Assembly: GCA_002723385.1 (NCBI GenBank) | Contig: PBNY01000076.1 | Span: 1 to 32,112, forward strand | Source of the DNA: Oceanospirillaceae bacterium | Lineage (GTDB): Bacteria; Pseudomonadota; Gammaproteobacteria; Pseudomonadales; Oceanobacteraceae | Length of the DNA stretch: 32,112 bases | Reading direction: 5' to 3' | Shown: in pieces, positions 1 to 8,698 of the stretch | How the letters are laid out: every line of letters begins with the position of its first letter | Position numbering within the stretch: the stretch's first letter is position 1 | Notes under the pieces: model-generated | Databases searched by the model: none | Seen by the model: only the letters and a program-made list of their open reading frames with translations | Told to the model about the DNA's origin: nothing | Position numbers and translations under genes: made by a program

Positions 1-3
1 CAA

Positions 4-104
4 TTGCGTAGGGGCCGGGTCCCATCCCGGCCCGGAAACCGCGATACATCGCCAGAACCGCATGGCAACGCAACGGGCGGCCACAGGGTGCCGCCCCTAC
101 GAAT
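4..104. repeat. MITE-like palindromic repeat
   Basis: The stretch is bounded by perfect 9-bp inverted ends, CGTAGGGGC at 7-15 and GCCCCTACG at 93-101. Next to each end are GC-rich sub-palindromes (GGGTCCCATCCCGGCCC on the left, GGCGGCCACAGGGTGCCGCC on the right). It lies just past the 3' end of the response regulator gene, which stops at 164. Small dispersed repeats with GTAGGGGC...GCCCCTAC ends are known from many bacteria. No ORF lies inside it. Membership of a named family cannot be tested here. It could also act as a transcript-end hairpin. Confidence 0.5.
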
Positions 105-163
105 CGGTATTGCGCTGTTTGATACGTCTTGGGTTGCTGGCGGCCACGGGCGATTCTCTGATT

Positions 164-1108
164 TCAGACGGATTCCTGCGCCAACAACCGCAGTGCAATA
201 CCGGCGGCAGCGGTGCGGTTTTCGACGCCGAGCTTGGTGAATACCTGCTCAAGGTGCTTGTTAACCGTGCGCGGACTCATGCTGAGAATCTCCGCGGCTT
301 CACGGTTGGCCTTGCCATTGGCAATCCAGTACAGCACTTCAGATTCCCGTTCGGTCAGTTTGAGGTGCTCGCGTAGCATGGCGGCTCCGGTCGGGCGTTC
401 GCCATCAATCAGCTTCAGCAGCATTTCCTGATTGTCATGACGATCGACCAGTTTGACGGACAAGGGATAGCCGAGGTCTTTCAACACGAAGACATTGCCA
501 TTGTCCGGCTGATGTTCGAGCCACTGGGCAATTTGCGGTTCCAGGCGAGACTTGCGGGTGATCTCATCGATCTGCGCCTTGGCCATAAGTGCGTAGCTCT
601 GGGGTGTTGCCCAGCGCAGCTCCCCCTGAGCCGACACCGTGATCAGATGCTGGCCGGTGCTGTCCAGCGCCGACTGGGCGCTGCTGGTCATGCGGGCATT
701 GGTCAGATGAACCCGCATTCGGGCCAGCAGTTCATCCGGGTTGATGGGCTTGGTCAGATAGTCAACACCACCGGCTTCCAAGCCTTTGACGACATCACTG
801 GTATCAGTCAGCCCAGTCATAAAAATCACCGGAATTGAAGCCAGCGCCGGGTCAGACTTCAGCAGGCGGCAGGCTTCAAATCCATCCATGTTGGGCATGA
901 TGGCGTCCATCAGGATCATGTCCGGCTTCATTTTTCGGGCAATCGTCAGCGCCTGTCGTCCTTCGAGAGCCACCAGCACATCGATACCGGCACTTTCCAG
1001 CGCATCATTAATCAGGCTGAGGGAATCGGGAGAGTCATCCACCACCAGAACGATATCCGCTGCAGAGGACAGGCCCGAGCCAGAAGGGTTGTTTTTCGTT
1101 GGCGGCAT
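164..1108 (-). CDS. LuxR-family response regulator (REC + HTH_LuxR)
   Basis: Cytoplasmic two-component response regulator of 314 aa. The N-terminal receiver domain spans about residues 18-135, with the acidic pair DD at 24-25, phospho-acceptor D68 in LMDAIMPNMDG and the conserved Lys in LTKPIN. A linker of about 100 residues follows. The LuxR/FixJ helix-turn-helix spans about 245-310 (LTERESEVLYWIANGKANREAA, followed by MSPRTVNKHLEQVFTKLGV). The start codon lies 2 bp after the stop of the upstream hybrid kinase gene, so the two are almost certainly co-transcribed and translationally coupled. It is inferred to be the output regulator of that kinase. Target genes are not evident from this window. 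The architecture resembles ErdR/CrbR-type regulators, which also pair with transporter-fused kinases, but I do not claim orthology. Confidence 0.88.
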   Translation of the reverse strand: MPPTKNNPSGSGLSSAADIVLVVDDSPDSLSLINDALESAGIDVLVALEGRQALTIARKMKPDMILMDAIMPNMDGFEACRLLKSDPALASIPVIFMTGLTDTSDVVKGLEAGGVDYLTKPINPDELLARMRVHLTNARMTSSAQSALDSTGQHLITVSAQGELRWATPQSYALMAKAQIDEITRKSRLEPQIAQWLEHQPDNGNVFVLKDLGYPLSVKLVDRHDNQEMLLKLIDGERPTGAAMLREHLKLTERESEVLYWIANGKANREAAEILSMSPRTVNKHLEQVFTKLGVENRTAAAGIALRLLAQESV

Positions 1109-1110
1109 CG

Positions 1111-4100
1111 CTATGCATCTCCCAGGGTACGTTCGGTCATCGCTTGCTTGAGTAACTCGGCCATCTCATGCAACAGAAAGTTATCAGACAATTGCCGCAA
1201 CTGCTTTTGCTGGGCGCTGTTCAGGCAGGAGGAATCTTGCAGCGCATCCAGTGTTTGCATAACGCCCTTTCGGTAGCCCATCTCGGCATAGGCTTGCAGT
1301 TCTCTCAGTTGGGGAGTCGGCTGTATCTTGCCAAAGCTTCGATCACTGGCCGACGGCTCCAGCAAGAGCGAGGTCTCAGACTGAGGTGTCGATTCATGCG
1401 TTGATGCCGCTTCCGACATTCCTGCGATACTGACAGATTCAGAGGTATTGCCCTGCCGCAGCCATTCCAGTTGCAGGACCTGGGCGATGGTTTTCAACAG
1501 GCGCCGATTACTGACCGGTTTCACCAGATAGTCGGTGTAGATCGCCTGGTCCTGCTTGCTGCGTGAGCCTTCTTGCGCATCCGCCGAGAGCATCACGATA
1601 GGTACTTCAATATTCTGGTTGCGGATGCAATGGGCCAGTTCAATGCCATTCATCCCCGGCATGGATATGTCCATCAGGAACAGATCGGGCATGCGCCCCT
1701 CTGCTCTGGTCAGGTCCTCCAGCATCGACAGGCAGTGCTCCGCATCGTGCGCTTCAAGAATCCTGAAGCCGATTGGCGTCAGCAAGTCAGACAACAAACC
1801 TCTCAGAACCGGATCGTCATCCACCAGGCAGACGGTACGGCGCGGCCCCTGATAACCGGTAATTCGCTGGCTTTCCAGAGGATCAGCCAAGCGCAAATGA
1901 TGGGCATCGGTCTGACTTTCCCACGGCAGCATCAGTGACACAGTAAAACAACTGCCAAGGCCCGGCGTGTTATCGACCTTGAGATCCCCACCCATGATGT
2001 CCGTCAGCAACTTCACAATGGTCAGCCCCAGCCCGGTTCCCGGCAAATTGGCGTTGGAACGATTGCGCACCCGTTCAAATGGATCAAAAATGCGCTGCAA
2101 GGCATCATCGTCAATGCCCGGTCCGGTGTCCGTGATACGGAATTCAGCCACCTGATTACGATAACGAATGTGAAACGCCACATGACCCTGAGCGGTGTAT
2201 TTCACCGCGTTCGACAACAAGTTAATCAGAATCTGACGCAGGCGTTTTTCATCCGTGACAGTCCATTGCGGCAAGGTGCCCTCGACCGTGGCGTGGAAGC
2301 CAATGCCCTTGTTCTCGGCCTGCATGCTGAACATGGCGTTCAGCTGATCAATCAGAATCGGGAGTTCAACCCGAGAGCGGTACAACTCCAGTTTGCCCGC
2401 TTCAATACGGGAAATATCCAGCAAGCCGTCGATCAGGTCGGTCAGGTACTGGCCACTGCGCTGAATAATCGCAAGACCGTTTTTGTGGCTCGCGGGCGTG
2501 TCTTCCCGGTTGGCCAGCAGCTGGGCGTAACCAATCACCGACTGCAACGGTGTCCGCAGCTCATGACTAATACCCGTTAGATAACGACTCTTGGCCGCAT
2601 TGGCCGACTCGGCCTGTTCCTTGGCTTGCTGAAGCGCCAGGTCGGTTTCCTTGTGCGCCTCGATTTCTTCCGTCAACTTGCGAGTCTGGCGGTTGGACTC
2701 TTTCTGAGCCACCAACCGGCTTTCATGCGCCAGCAGAAACAGCCACGACAGTACCCCGGAGGCGATCATTAGCGTAAAAAACAGCGTCCACATGGTTTGT
2801 TGCAGCAGTTCGACCTCACTGTCCGTACTCGGTACCATCTGTCGGTAGACCACTGCCAGCAGCACACCAATCAACACATTAACGACCACCAGCAACCCGG
2901 CAAACTGCCCCAGCCGTGAGTTCACGATGTTAATCACACCAGCCGGAACAAACTTGGACAGGAAGTACGACAACTGCCTGGAGACATGAGCGTGTGGTTT
3001 GCAGCTGTCTATGCAGCGCACTTCCAGTGTGCAGCACAGCGAACAGATTGGCAGGTCATAGGCCGGGCAAAAACTCATGTCTTCGCGTTCGAAGTGGTTC
3101 TCGCAAATACCGCACTGGATGGTTTCGACGTGGTTCAGACGTATATCTTCCGGCAAACGCGACAGCTCTTCTGGCGTCACGTCCGTCACCAGCAAGTCCA
3201 GTTCCGGCGAGGTACGTGCCAGGTAATAGCGACCACCGGTAAACCAGGCAATCAGGGGAACGGCGACAAAGCAGACCGCCAGACTGACGAAATGGCTGAG
3301 CGTCGCCAGCGTCTCGCCAAAGATACCGAGATAGCTCAATACTCCCATGGCGCTGGCCAGCAGCATGGACCCGGTTCCAACGGGATTGATGTCGTACAAA
3401 TGCGCTCTTTTGAATTCAACGATGTCTGGGCTTAATCCCAGCGGCTTGTTGATCAACAAGTCCGCCGCCAGCGAGCCCAGCCAACTCACGGCCACAATGG
3501 CAAACACGCCCAACACCGCTTCCAACACCTGATAGATATCCAGTTCCATCAACAACAGCGCAATGGTGACGTTAAACACCAGCCATACTACCCGGCCAGG
3601 GTGAGAGTGAGTCAGGCGAGAGAAAAAATTGGACCAGGCAATCGATCCGGCATAGGCGTTGGTGACGTTAATTTTCATCTGCGACACAATCACCATGGTG
3701 GCCGCCAGCACCAGCGCCAGACCATCGGAATGGGTCAGGTAATAAAAAACACGCTGGTACATATGAGTAGGATCAATAGCCAGGTCGTACCCCACGCCCT
3801 GGGTAATGGCCAGATACGCCAGAAAAGACCCCAGCAGCATTTTGATCATGCCAATGAACACCCAACCCGGCCCGGCCAGTATCAGCCAGAACCACCAGCG
3901 CCTGCGGTTGTGAAGCGTCTTGGGTGGCAGAAAACGCAGGTAGTCGACTTGCTCTCCTATTTGCGGCACCAGAGCAAAAAATACCGAGGCTGCGGCGCCA
4001 AACAGCAGAATATTAAATCCGGTCTGGAAGCCTCCATCCTTGCCATCGTCGAGATCGGCAGCACCGGTTTCAGCCCCGCCAATGGGCAACTGATCAACGC

Positions 4101-4731
4101 CGAGGCCGTTAAATTGCGTCCAGTTTTCCAGCTGTGAGGCTTCGTGGGTAATCACTACACCCAGCGCCAGGCATTGCAGTAACAGCCAAATAAACTGAGT
4201 CCCAGATTGAAACCGGCTGATGGCAGAAATGCCGTGCAGCACAATCGGAATAACCGCCGCAGCGCACAGGAAGTAGCCTATCGCCAACGGAATACCGAGC
4301 AATGCCTGTAACGCACTGGCGAGAATCACAGCTTCAATAGCGAAGAAGATAAAGGTGAACGAAGCGTAAATCAGTGAAGTGACGGTTGACCCCAGATACC
4401 CGAATCCGGCCCCTCGCGTCAGCAAATCGATATCCAGACCGTGTTTGGCCGAATAGTAGGCGATGGGCATTCCGGTAATGAAAAACAGCGAACACACCAC
4501 CAGCATGGCGTAAACCGTGTTGGTAAAGCCGTAGTTCAGGGTCACCGCCGCCGCCAGACCTTCCAGCGCAAGAAACGCAGTCGCTCCCAGCGCGGTATGC
4601 CCGACCCGATCAATGGACATACGGCGTCCCCGCCGCGCGGTAAAACGAAGCGCAAAGTCTTCCAGCGTTTGATCCGCAACCCACTTGTTGTAGTGGCGGC
4701 GAACCTTGAAAATCTTTTGAGAAGCAGGCAT
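1111..4731 (-). CDS. Hybrid histidine kinase fused to an NCS1-like permease domain
   Basis: Inner-membrane sensor of 1206 aa. Residues ~45-505 form a polytopic domain of about 12 segments resembling NCS1 (purine/cytosine permease-type) transporters, including KINVTNAYAGSIAWSNFF near 353-370. A Cys-rich segment follows at ~540-577 (CGIC, FCPAYDLPICSLCC, CIDSC), which looks like a metal-binding or redox module. Two more TM helices (~610-630, 645-668) and a coiled coil (~675-715) precede the kinase core: H-box SHELRTP with H723, N-box NLLSNAVKYT, G-boxes DTGPGID and GTGLGL. A receiver domain (VDDD, FLMDISMPGM, LVKPVS) lies at ~960-1085. The ~120-residue tail is helical and could be a phosphotransfer-like region, but I see no clear Hpt motif. 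It forms an operon with the LuxR regulator. Transporter-kinase fusions are known (CbrA and CrbS types use SSS domains); the ligand here is unknown. Confidence 0.85.
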   Translation of the reverse strand: MPASQKIFKVRRHYNKWVADQTLEDFALRFTARRGRRMSIDRVGHTALGATAFLALEGLAAAVTLNYGFTNTVYAMLVVCSLFFITGMPIAYYSAKHGLDIDLLTRGAGFGYLGSTVTSLIYASFTFIFFAIEAVILASALQALLGIPLAIGYFLCAAAVIPIVLHGISAISRFQSGTQFIWLLLQCLALGVVITHEASQLENWTQFNGLGVDQLPIGGAETGAADLDDGKDGGFQTGFNILLFGAAASVFFALVPQIGEQVDYLRFLPPKTLHNRRRWWFWLILAGPGWVFIGMIKMLLGSFLAYLAITQGVGYDLAIDPTHMYQRVFYYLTHSDGLALVLAATMVIVSQMKINVTNAYAGSIAWSNFFSRLTHSHPGRVVWLVFNVTIALLLMELDIYQVLEAVLGVFAIVAVSWLGSLAADLLINKPLGLSPDIVEFKRAHLYDINPVGTGSMLLASAMGVLSYLGIFGETLATLSHFVSLAVCFVAVPLIAWFTGGRYYLARTSPELDLLVTDVTPEELSRLPEDIRLNHVETIQCGICENHFEREDMSFCPAYDLPICSLCCTLEVRCIDSCKPHAHVSRQLSYFLSKFVPAGVINIVNSRLGQFAGLLVVVNVLIGVLLAVVYRQMVPSTDSEVELLQQTMWTLFFTLMIASGVLSWLFLLAHESRLVAQKESNRQTRKLTEEIEAHKETDLALQQAKEQAESANAAKSRYLTGISHELRTPLQSVIGYAQLLANREDTPASHKNGLAIIQRSGQYLTDLIDGLLDISRIEAGKLELYRSRVELPILIDQLNAMFSMQAENKGIGFHATVEGTLPQWTVTDEKRLRQILINLLSNAVKYTAQGHVAFHIRYRNQVAEFRITDTGPGIDDDALQRIFDPFERVRNRSNANLPGTGLGLTIVKLLTDIMGGDLKVDNTPGLGSCFTVSLMLPWESQTDAHHLRLADPLESQRITGYQGPRRTVCLVDDDPVLRGLLSDLLTPIGFRILEAHDAEHCLSMLEDLTRAEGRMPDLFLMDISMPGMNGIELAHCIRNQNIEVPIVMLSADAQEGSRSKQDQAIYTDYLVKPVSNRRLLKTIAQVLQLEWLRQGNTSESVSIAGMSEAASTHESTPQSETSLLLEPSASDRSFGKIQPTPQLRELQAYAEMGYRKGVMQTLDALQDSSCLNSAQQKQLRQLSDNFLLHEMAELLKQAMTERTLGDA

Positions 4732-4844
4732 CAGTAATACGACAAGTGATCAGCCGAACGGCAGCATACCCAAAGTGATTCCGAATAGCGCCAGCTGCGC
4801 AGCACAGCGGGGAGATATGTGTGACGCACTGGTCAAAGCCAACA

Positions 4845-4878
4845 AAAAACCCCGTTCAGTTACCTGAACGGGGTTTTT
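4845..4878. terminator. Bidirectional rho-independent terminator after fumarase
   Basis: A perfect 15-bp stem, AAAAACCCCGTTCAG at 4845-4859 and its complement at 4864-4878, with a TTAC loop. A/T runs on both flanks give a U-tract in either direction. It lies 66 bp past the fumarase stop and upstream of the kinase gene, both on the minus strand. It would therefore end fumarase transcription and insulate the two-component operon. Confidence 0.9.
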
Positions 4879-4943
4879 GAATACCATCTGAATCCTGAAC
4901 GATCAGCGACAGCTCAGGCCGTCGCTGCGTCACATTTCAGAGA

Positions 4944-6458
4944 TCAGGCTTCCACTTCTTTGGCAGCGATACGTGCTGACCACTCTTGCGGGCCAGTGGT
5001 GTGTACCGACTCACCCTTGGTATCAACCGCTACGGTGACTGGCATATCAACCACGTCAAACTCGTAGATGGCTTCCATACCCAGATCGTCGAAGCCAACC
5101 ACTTTGGAGGCCTTGATCGCCTGGGAAACCAGGTAAGCAGCGCCACCCACAGCCATCAGGTAAACCGCTTCGTTGTCCTTGATCGCTTCGATGGCGATTG
5201 GGCCACGCTCGGATTTACCGATCATACCCAGCAAGCCGGTTTCTTCGATCACCTTACGGGTGAACTTGTCCATACGGGTTGCCGTGGTTGGGCCAGCAGG
5301 GCCAACAACTTCGTCACGTACCGGATCAACCGGGCCAACGTAGTAAATGAAGCGACCTTTCAGATCCACTGGCAGTTCTTCGCCCTTGGACAGCATGTCA
5401 ACGATGCGCTTGTGAGCCGCGTCACGGCCAGTCAGCATCTTGCCAGACAGCAGAATGGTTTCGCCGGTCTTCCAGTCTTTGACGTCTTCTGGAGTGACGG
5501 TGTTCAGATCGACGCGACGCACGCTGTCGCCCACTTCCCAGCTGATTTCTGGCCAGTCTTCCAGCTTCGGTACTTCCAGTTCCGCAGGGCCAGAGCCATC
5601 CAGCACAAAGTGCGTGTGACGCGTAGCGGCACAGTTCGGGATGATGGCCACAGGCTTGTTGGCCGCGTGGGTTGGGAAGTCAGCCACTTTGACGTCCAGA
5701 ACCGTGGTCAAACCACCGAGGCCCTGAGCACCAATACCCAGCTTGTTCACCTTGTCGAACAACTCCAGACGCAGTTCTTCAGAGCGAGTTTCGGCACCTT
5801 TTTCCTGCAATTCCTGAATGTTCACCGGCTCCAGCAGAGCTTCCTTGGCGATTTGCATGGCTTTTTCTGCGGTGCCACCAATACCAATACCCAGCATGCC
5901 CGGCGGACACCAGCCAGCGCCCATGGTTGGGATTTGCTTCAGCACCCACTCAACCACGTCGTCTGACGGGTTCAGCATCGCGAACTTGGACTTGGCTTCA
6001 GAACCGCCACCTTTCGCTGCGACGTGTACATCAACCGTGTTGCCTGGAACCAGCTTCATGTGGATCACAGCAGGCGTGTTGTCTTTGGTGTTGGCACGTT
6101 TGCCGTCTGGATCCGCCAGAACCGACGCGCGCAGCACATTGTCCGGGTGCAGGTAAGCACGACGAACACCTTCGTTGGCCATGTCTTCAACCGACATGTC
6201 GCCTTCAAACTTGACGTCCATACCGATGGTCAGGAAAACAGTCACAATACCGGTGTCCTGACAGATAGGACGCTTGCCCATCGCACACATGCGAGAGTTG
6301 ATCAGAATCTGCGCCATTGCGTCTTTGGCTGCCTTGGACTCTTCACGCTCATACGCCGCATGTACGGCATCAATGAAGTCTTTCGGGTGGTAGTACGAAA
6401 TGTACTGCAGCGCATCCGCAACGCTTTGGATCAGATCTTCTTGCTTGATCACGGTCAT
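4944..6458 (-). CDS. fumA: Class I (iron-sulfur) fumarate hydratase
   Basis: TCA-cycle enzyme that interconverts fumarate and L-malate in the cytoplasm through a labile [4Fe-4S] cluster. It is 504 aa from the chosen start, typical of the single-chain class I family (E. coli FumA/FumB type). Candidate cluster cysteines are C66 in ICQDTG, C184 in GWCPPG and C276 in NCAATRH, with the flanking motifs well conserved. An upstream in-frame ATG at 6503 exists, but the ATG at 6458 has a purine-rich AGAGAGA Shine-Dalgarno stretch just before it and gives the family N-terminus MTVIKQEDL. The gene appears monocistronic, with a strong terminator behind it. The class II fumC family is unrelated in sequence and is excluded. 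The exact symbol (fumA versus fumB-like) cannot be decided. Confidence 0.93.
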   Translation of the reverse strand: MTVIKQEDLIQSVADALQYISYYHPKDFIDAVHAAYEREESKAAKDAMAQILINSRMCAMGKRPICQDTGIVTVFLTIGMDVKFEGDMSVEDMANEGVRRAYLHPDNVLRASVLADPDGKRANTKDNTPAVIHMKLVPGNTVDVHVAAKGGGSEAKSKFAMLNPSDDVVEWVLKQIPTMGAGWCPPGMLGIGIGGTAEKAMQIAKEALLEPVNIQELQEKGAETRSEELRLELFDKVNKLGIGAQGLGGLTTVLDVKVADFPTHAANKPVAIIPNCAATRHTHFVLDGSGPAELEVPKLEDWPEISWEVGDSVRRVDLNTVTPEDVKDWKTGETILLSGKMLTGRDAAHKRIVDMLSKGEELPVDLKGRFIYYVGPVDPVRDEVVGPAGPTTATRMDKFTRKVIEETGLLGMIGKSERGPIAIEAIKDNEAVYLMAVGGAAYLVSQAIKASKVVGFDDLGMEAIYEFDVVDMPVTVAVDTKGESVHTTGPQEWSARIAAKEVEA

Positions 6459-6724
6459 TGTGAGTTCTCTCTCTTTGCATGAGCTCGGTCGATGGCCTGA
6501 CATAGCTCTCCACTGCTGCTGTTCAGCAACGCGATGAGTCCTGCCAGGTCGATTGGAGGCGGCTGTTATCAGGAGCGAAACCGCTCACAGCCGCAGACGG
6601 CTGGGCATTGTACCCGAAGCCGCCAGAAGCGGGAACGCAGCCGGATGGCTGCTTTAGTGGAAGGGCTATGTTAAAAAATGATAGCAATGCTCGACGGGCT
6701 GACACCCGCCACAGAGATAGTCAA

Positions 6725-7663
6725 TCAGAGAAGAAATTCCATGGTGCCAGTTTCTGTACCAGTACAAGTTTCTTCCCACACCAATTGACCGTTTTCATAC
6801 TGCTTGCTGTTGTGGTTAAAGTCGAGTGTATAGGTGGCTTTGTTATTATTCTCGGTCAGAGTTGCAGAGATGGTATTTTCTAATGCGTTTGTGTTTTTTC
6901 TCTCATAGAGCACATACTCATCCTTAAACGTAGTAGTGCCGGAAAGGCCGACTTTAGATACAGTGTAATCCTGATGAATGGTATACGAATAGCCTGGCTC
7001 TTCATCTATATGTAAGGGGCGTATTCCACCCAATGAAAAATCGACGACCAGATATTCCGAGTAGTCGTCATTTTCATCTGTGGTAACACCATTTGAATTA
7101 GTGCACGACTGATTTTCTATGAAGTTGGCGTAGGCCAAGTATTCCGTGTCTGCAACACCGAGTATGGTGCGGTCTGCCTGAGCCAGGGTAAGGGTATAAT
7201 TGGATGCCTCCCCAACGGAGTGATTCGCACGGATTTTGATTTCGTATGTTGTTCCTGCAACAGTTTCCAGCATGATCAACTCTCGCGGAGAGTAGGATGT
7301 TGCATCGATATAGAAATTAGAAGATGAAATAGTCAGGTCGTGGTCAATATCGCCACCATCGACAATAACACTCACCAATTCGCTCGCTGGCGCAGTGAAC
7401 GAATAATAGTAATCATTGCGTTCGGTATTATTACCAGTTGACTCCTGATTCAGTTGAATGACCATCCCATTGCCATCGTAGAAGGTGCCGTCATCCACGT
7501 AAGCTGAACTACTGAGCTGTACTTCGCGGGAATCTGTGGGATTGATCACCGGAGTACTGCTGTCATTATCGCTGCTACTACCACTGCCACAGCTGATCAT
7601 GCCCCAGCAGAAGCAGGTGATAATAGCGGTTTGGGTAGCTGAATCCTGTTTGTTTTGAAGCAT
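6725..7663 (-). CDS. Putative lipoprotein with PPC-like domain
   Basis: A 312-aa predicted exported protein. The N-terminus has a hydrophobic stretch (~11-24) ending in MISCGSG, which fits a lipobox with the lipidated Cys at 25, followed by a Ser/Gly/Asp-rich linker (~26-42). Residues ~75-160 resemble a bacterial pre-peptidase C-terminal (PPC) beta-sandwich: YYYSFTAPASELVSVIVDG, then DHDLTI, then GTTYEIKI and NYTLTLAQ. The C-terminal half (~165-312) is acidic, beta-rich and not recognised. There is no protease domain. The start is supported by GGAGAG upstream. The gene is more AT-rich than its neighbours and sits next to a transposase remnant, which suggests lineage-specific acquisition. Function unknown; probably an envelope lipoprotein. 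Confidence 0.62.
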   Translation of the reverse strand: MLQNKQDSATQTAIITCFCWGMISCGSGSSSDNDSSTPVINPTDSREVQLSSSAYVDDGTFYDGNGMVIQLNQESTGNNTERNDYYYSFTAPASELVSVIVDGGDIDHDLTISSSNFYIDATSYSPRELIMLETVAGTTYEIKIRANHSVGEASNYTLTLAQADRTILGVADTEYLAYANFIENQSCTNSNGVTTDENDDYSEYLVVDFSLGGIRPLHIDEEPGYSYTIHQDYTVSKVGLSGTTTFKDEYVLYERKNTNALENTISATLTENNNKATYTLDFNHNSKQYENGQLVWEETCTGTETGTMEFLL

Positions 7664-7782
7664 GGTAGTCTCTCTCCGTGTCTATGAACATTACTGTCCG
7701 GTTTAATCGATAGCCAAAACCGTTCCTATGCCGTTTCCGTTAAAATGACGCTTCTCACAGGCATCATTACAAGAATCAGGGC

Positions 7783-7863
7783 ATGGTGCATTCTAACGCT
7801 GTACTGGCACAGCTACTTCACCTCGTTCCACGTCATCAATTCCAAAAGAGTATTGCCCGGTGA
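7783..7863 (+). pseudogene. IS4-type transposase N-terminal remnant
   Basis: Conceptual translation from the ATG at 7783 gives 26 residues (MVHSNAVLAQLLHLVPRHQF, then six more) before a stop. This matches the characteristic start of IS4-family transposases with a DUF4372 N-terminus (M-h-H-x-N-x-h-h-x-Q-L-L-x-L-h-P-R-H-x-F). The catalytic DDE region is gone. Possible eroded ends are ATTACTGTCCGGTTTAATC at 7690-7708 and the inverse of GATTGAGCCGGGTAAT at 7901-7916, which are imperfectly complementary. The rest of the 7664-7951 spacer shows nothing else. It is a decayed, internally deleted insertion sequence. Confidence 0.55.
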
Positions 7864-7951
7864 TTGTCGAGCGGCTGCACAACTTCCTAGCTTATCCTCT
7901 GATTGAGCCGGGTAATCCATCATGGCAACCCAGCCTGATTATTTTGCGTAT

Positions 7952-8698
7952 TCACTTCTTTTCCAGTGCCGGATGCAACAGACCGATTCGGTCATCCAGT
8001 TGCTGGATTTTGGTGTTGAGCGTCTTGAACTGTTTATCGGCTTTTTTCAATGCCGCAATTTGCTGCTGGGCCATTTGAATGGATTCATTCAGTTGTGCCA
8101 TACGCAGTTCAGCTTCCGGTGGCAGTGCCTGGGCATCGGCTTCGGCTTTGGTCAGGCGTTCTGCCAATTCGCTGGCGTTGAGCTGTTGTTGGGCCAGTTC
8201 GGTTTCCAGACTTTTCAGGCTCTCGGACTGGGTTGTCAGCTGTTTACCCTGTTTATCCAGCGCTTTGCCATTGTTGGCGATGTTTTGCTTGTTGCGTTTG
8301 TTAGCAATGGCCCAGAGTTTACGAATCTCGGAATCGTGTTCCTTCAGCATCACTTTCAGCGCTTGTAGCGAGACGGTTGCGCTTTCGTCGGTGACGGAGA
8401 GCTTCTGATTCAGGCCATCGAGCATTTCGCCCTGCGACTCAATCACCCGTGCGGCGTCTGCCAGCTGTTGTTTGGCCGCCTGCAGTTCGACCCAGAGATA
8501 ACCGGCGCCACCCGCCGCCGCCAGTCCAATCAGCAGAGCCACCAAAGCTAATGCTCCACCGCCGCCGTTGCCCGACTTGCCATTGGATGCAGCTGCTGAA
8601 GAGCCTTTGCGGCGGGATTTCAGTTGTTTGTTGCGAAGTTCAATATCATCGGCTGACGGTACGATGTCCGGGATCACCGGCTCTTTGGATCTTGGCAT
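7952..8698 (-). CDS. Single-pass membrane protein with long coiled coil
   Basis: Hypothetical protein of 248 aa. Its N-terminal ~45 residues are charged and cytoplasmic (MPRSKEPVIPDIVPSADD, then a Lys/Arg-rich stretch and a Ser/Gly-rich linker). One TM helix follows at ~48-70 (ALALVALLIGLAAAGGAGYLW). From ~72 to the C-terminus it is almost wholly heptad-like coiled coil, rich in Gln, Ala, Leu and Lys. No enzymatic motif is visible. The start at 8698 is preferred over the longer ORF from 8767 because AGG lies 9 bases before it and the upstream extension is unconserved-looking. It is divergent from sodB. Such membrane-anchored coiled-coil proteins often have scaffold or cell-envelope roles, but that is only a general expectation. 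Confidence 0.72.
   Translation of the reverse strand: MPRSKEPVIPDIVPSADDIELRNKQLKSRRKGSSAAASNGKSGNGGGGALALVALLIGLAAAGGAGYLWVELQAAKQQLADAARVIESQGEMLDGLNQKLSVTDESATVSLQALKVMLKEHDSEIRKLWAIANKRNKQNIANNGKALDKQGKQLTTQSESLKSLETELAQQQLNASELAERLTKAEADAQALPPEAELRMAQLNESIQMAQQQIAALKKADKQFKTLNTKIQQLDDRIGLLHPALEKK

Noticed and set aside
4986-5966. 326-aa plus-strand ORF opposite fumarase
   Set aside because: Antisense shadow of a confidently identified class I fumarase; the composition is His/Phe/Gln-rich in a way typical of reverse-complement frames.
6523-6705. 60-aa minus-strand ORF upstream of fumarase
   Set aside because: No ribosome site, low-complexity translation and no recognisable family; it lies in the fumarase promoter region.
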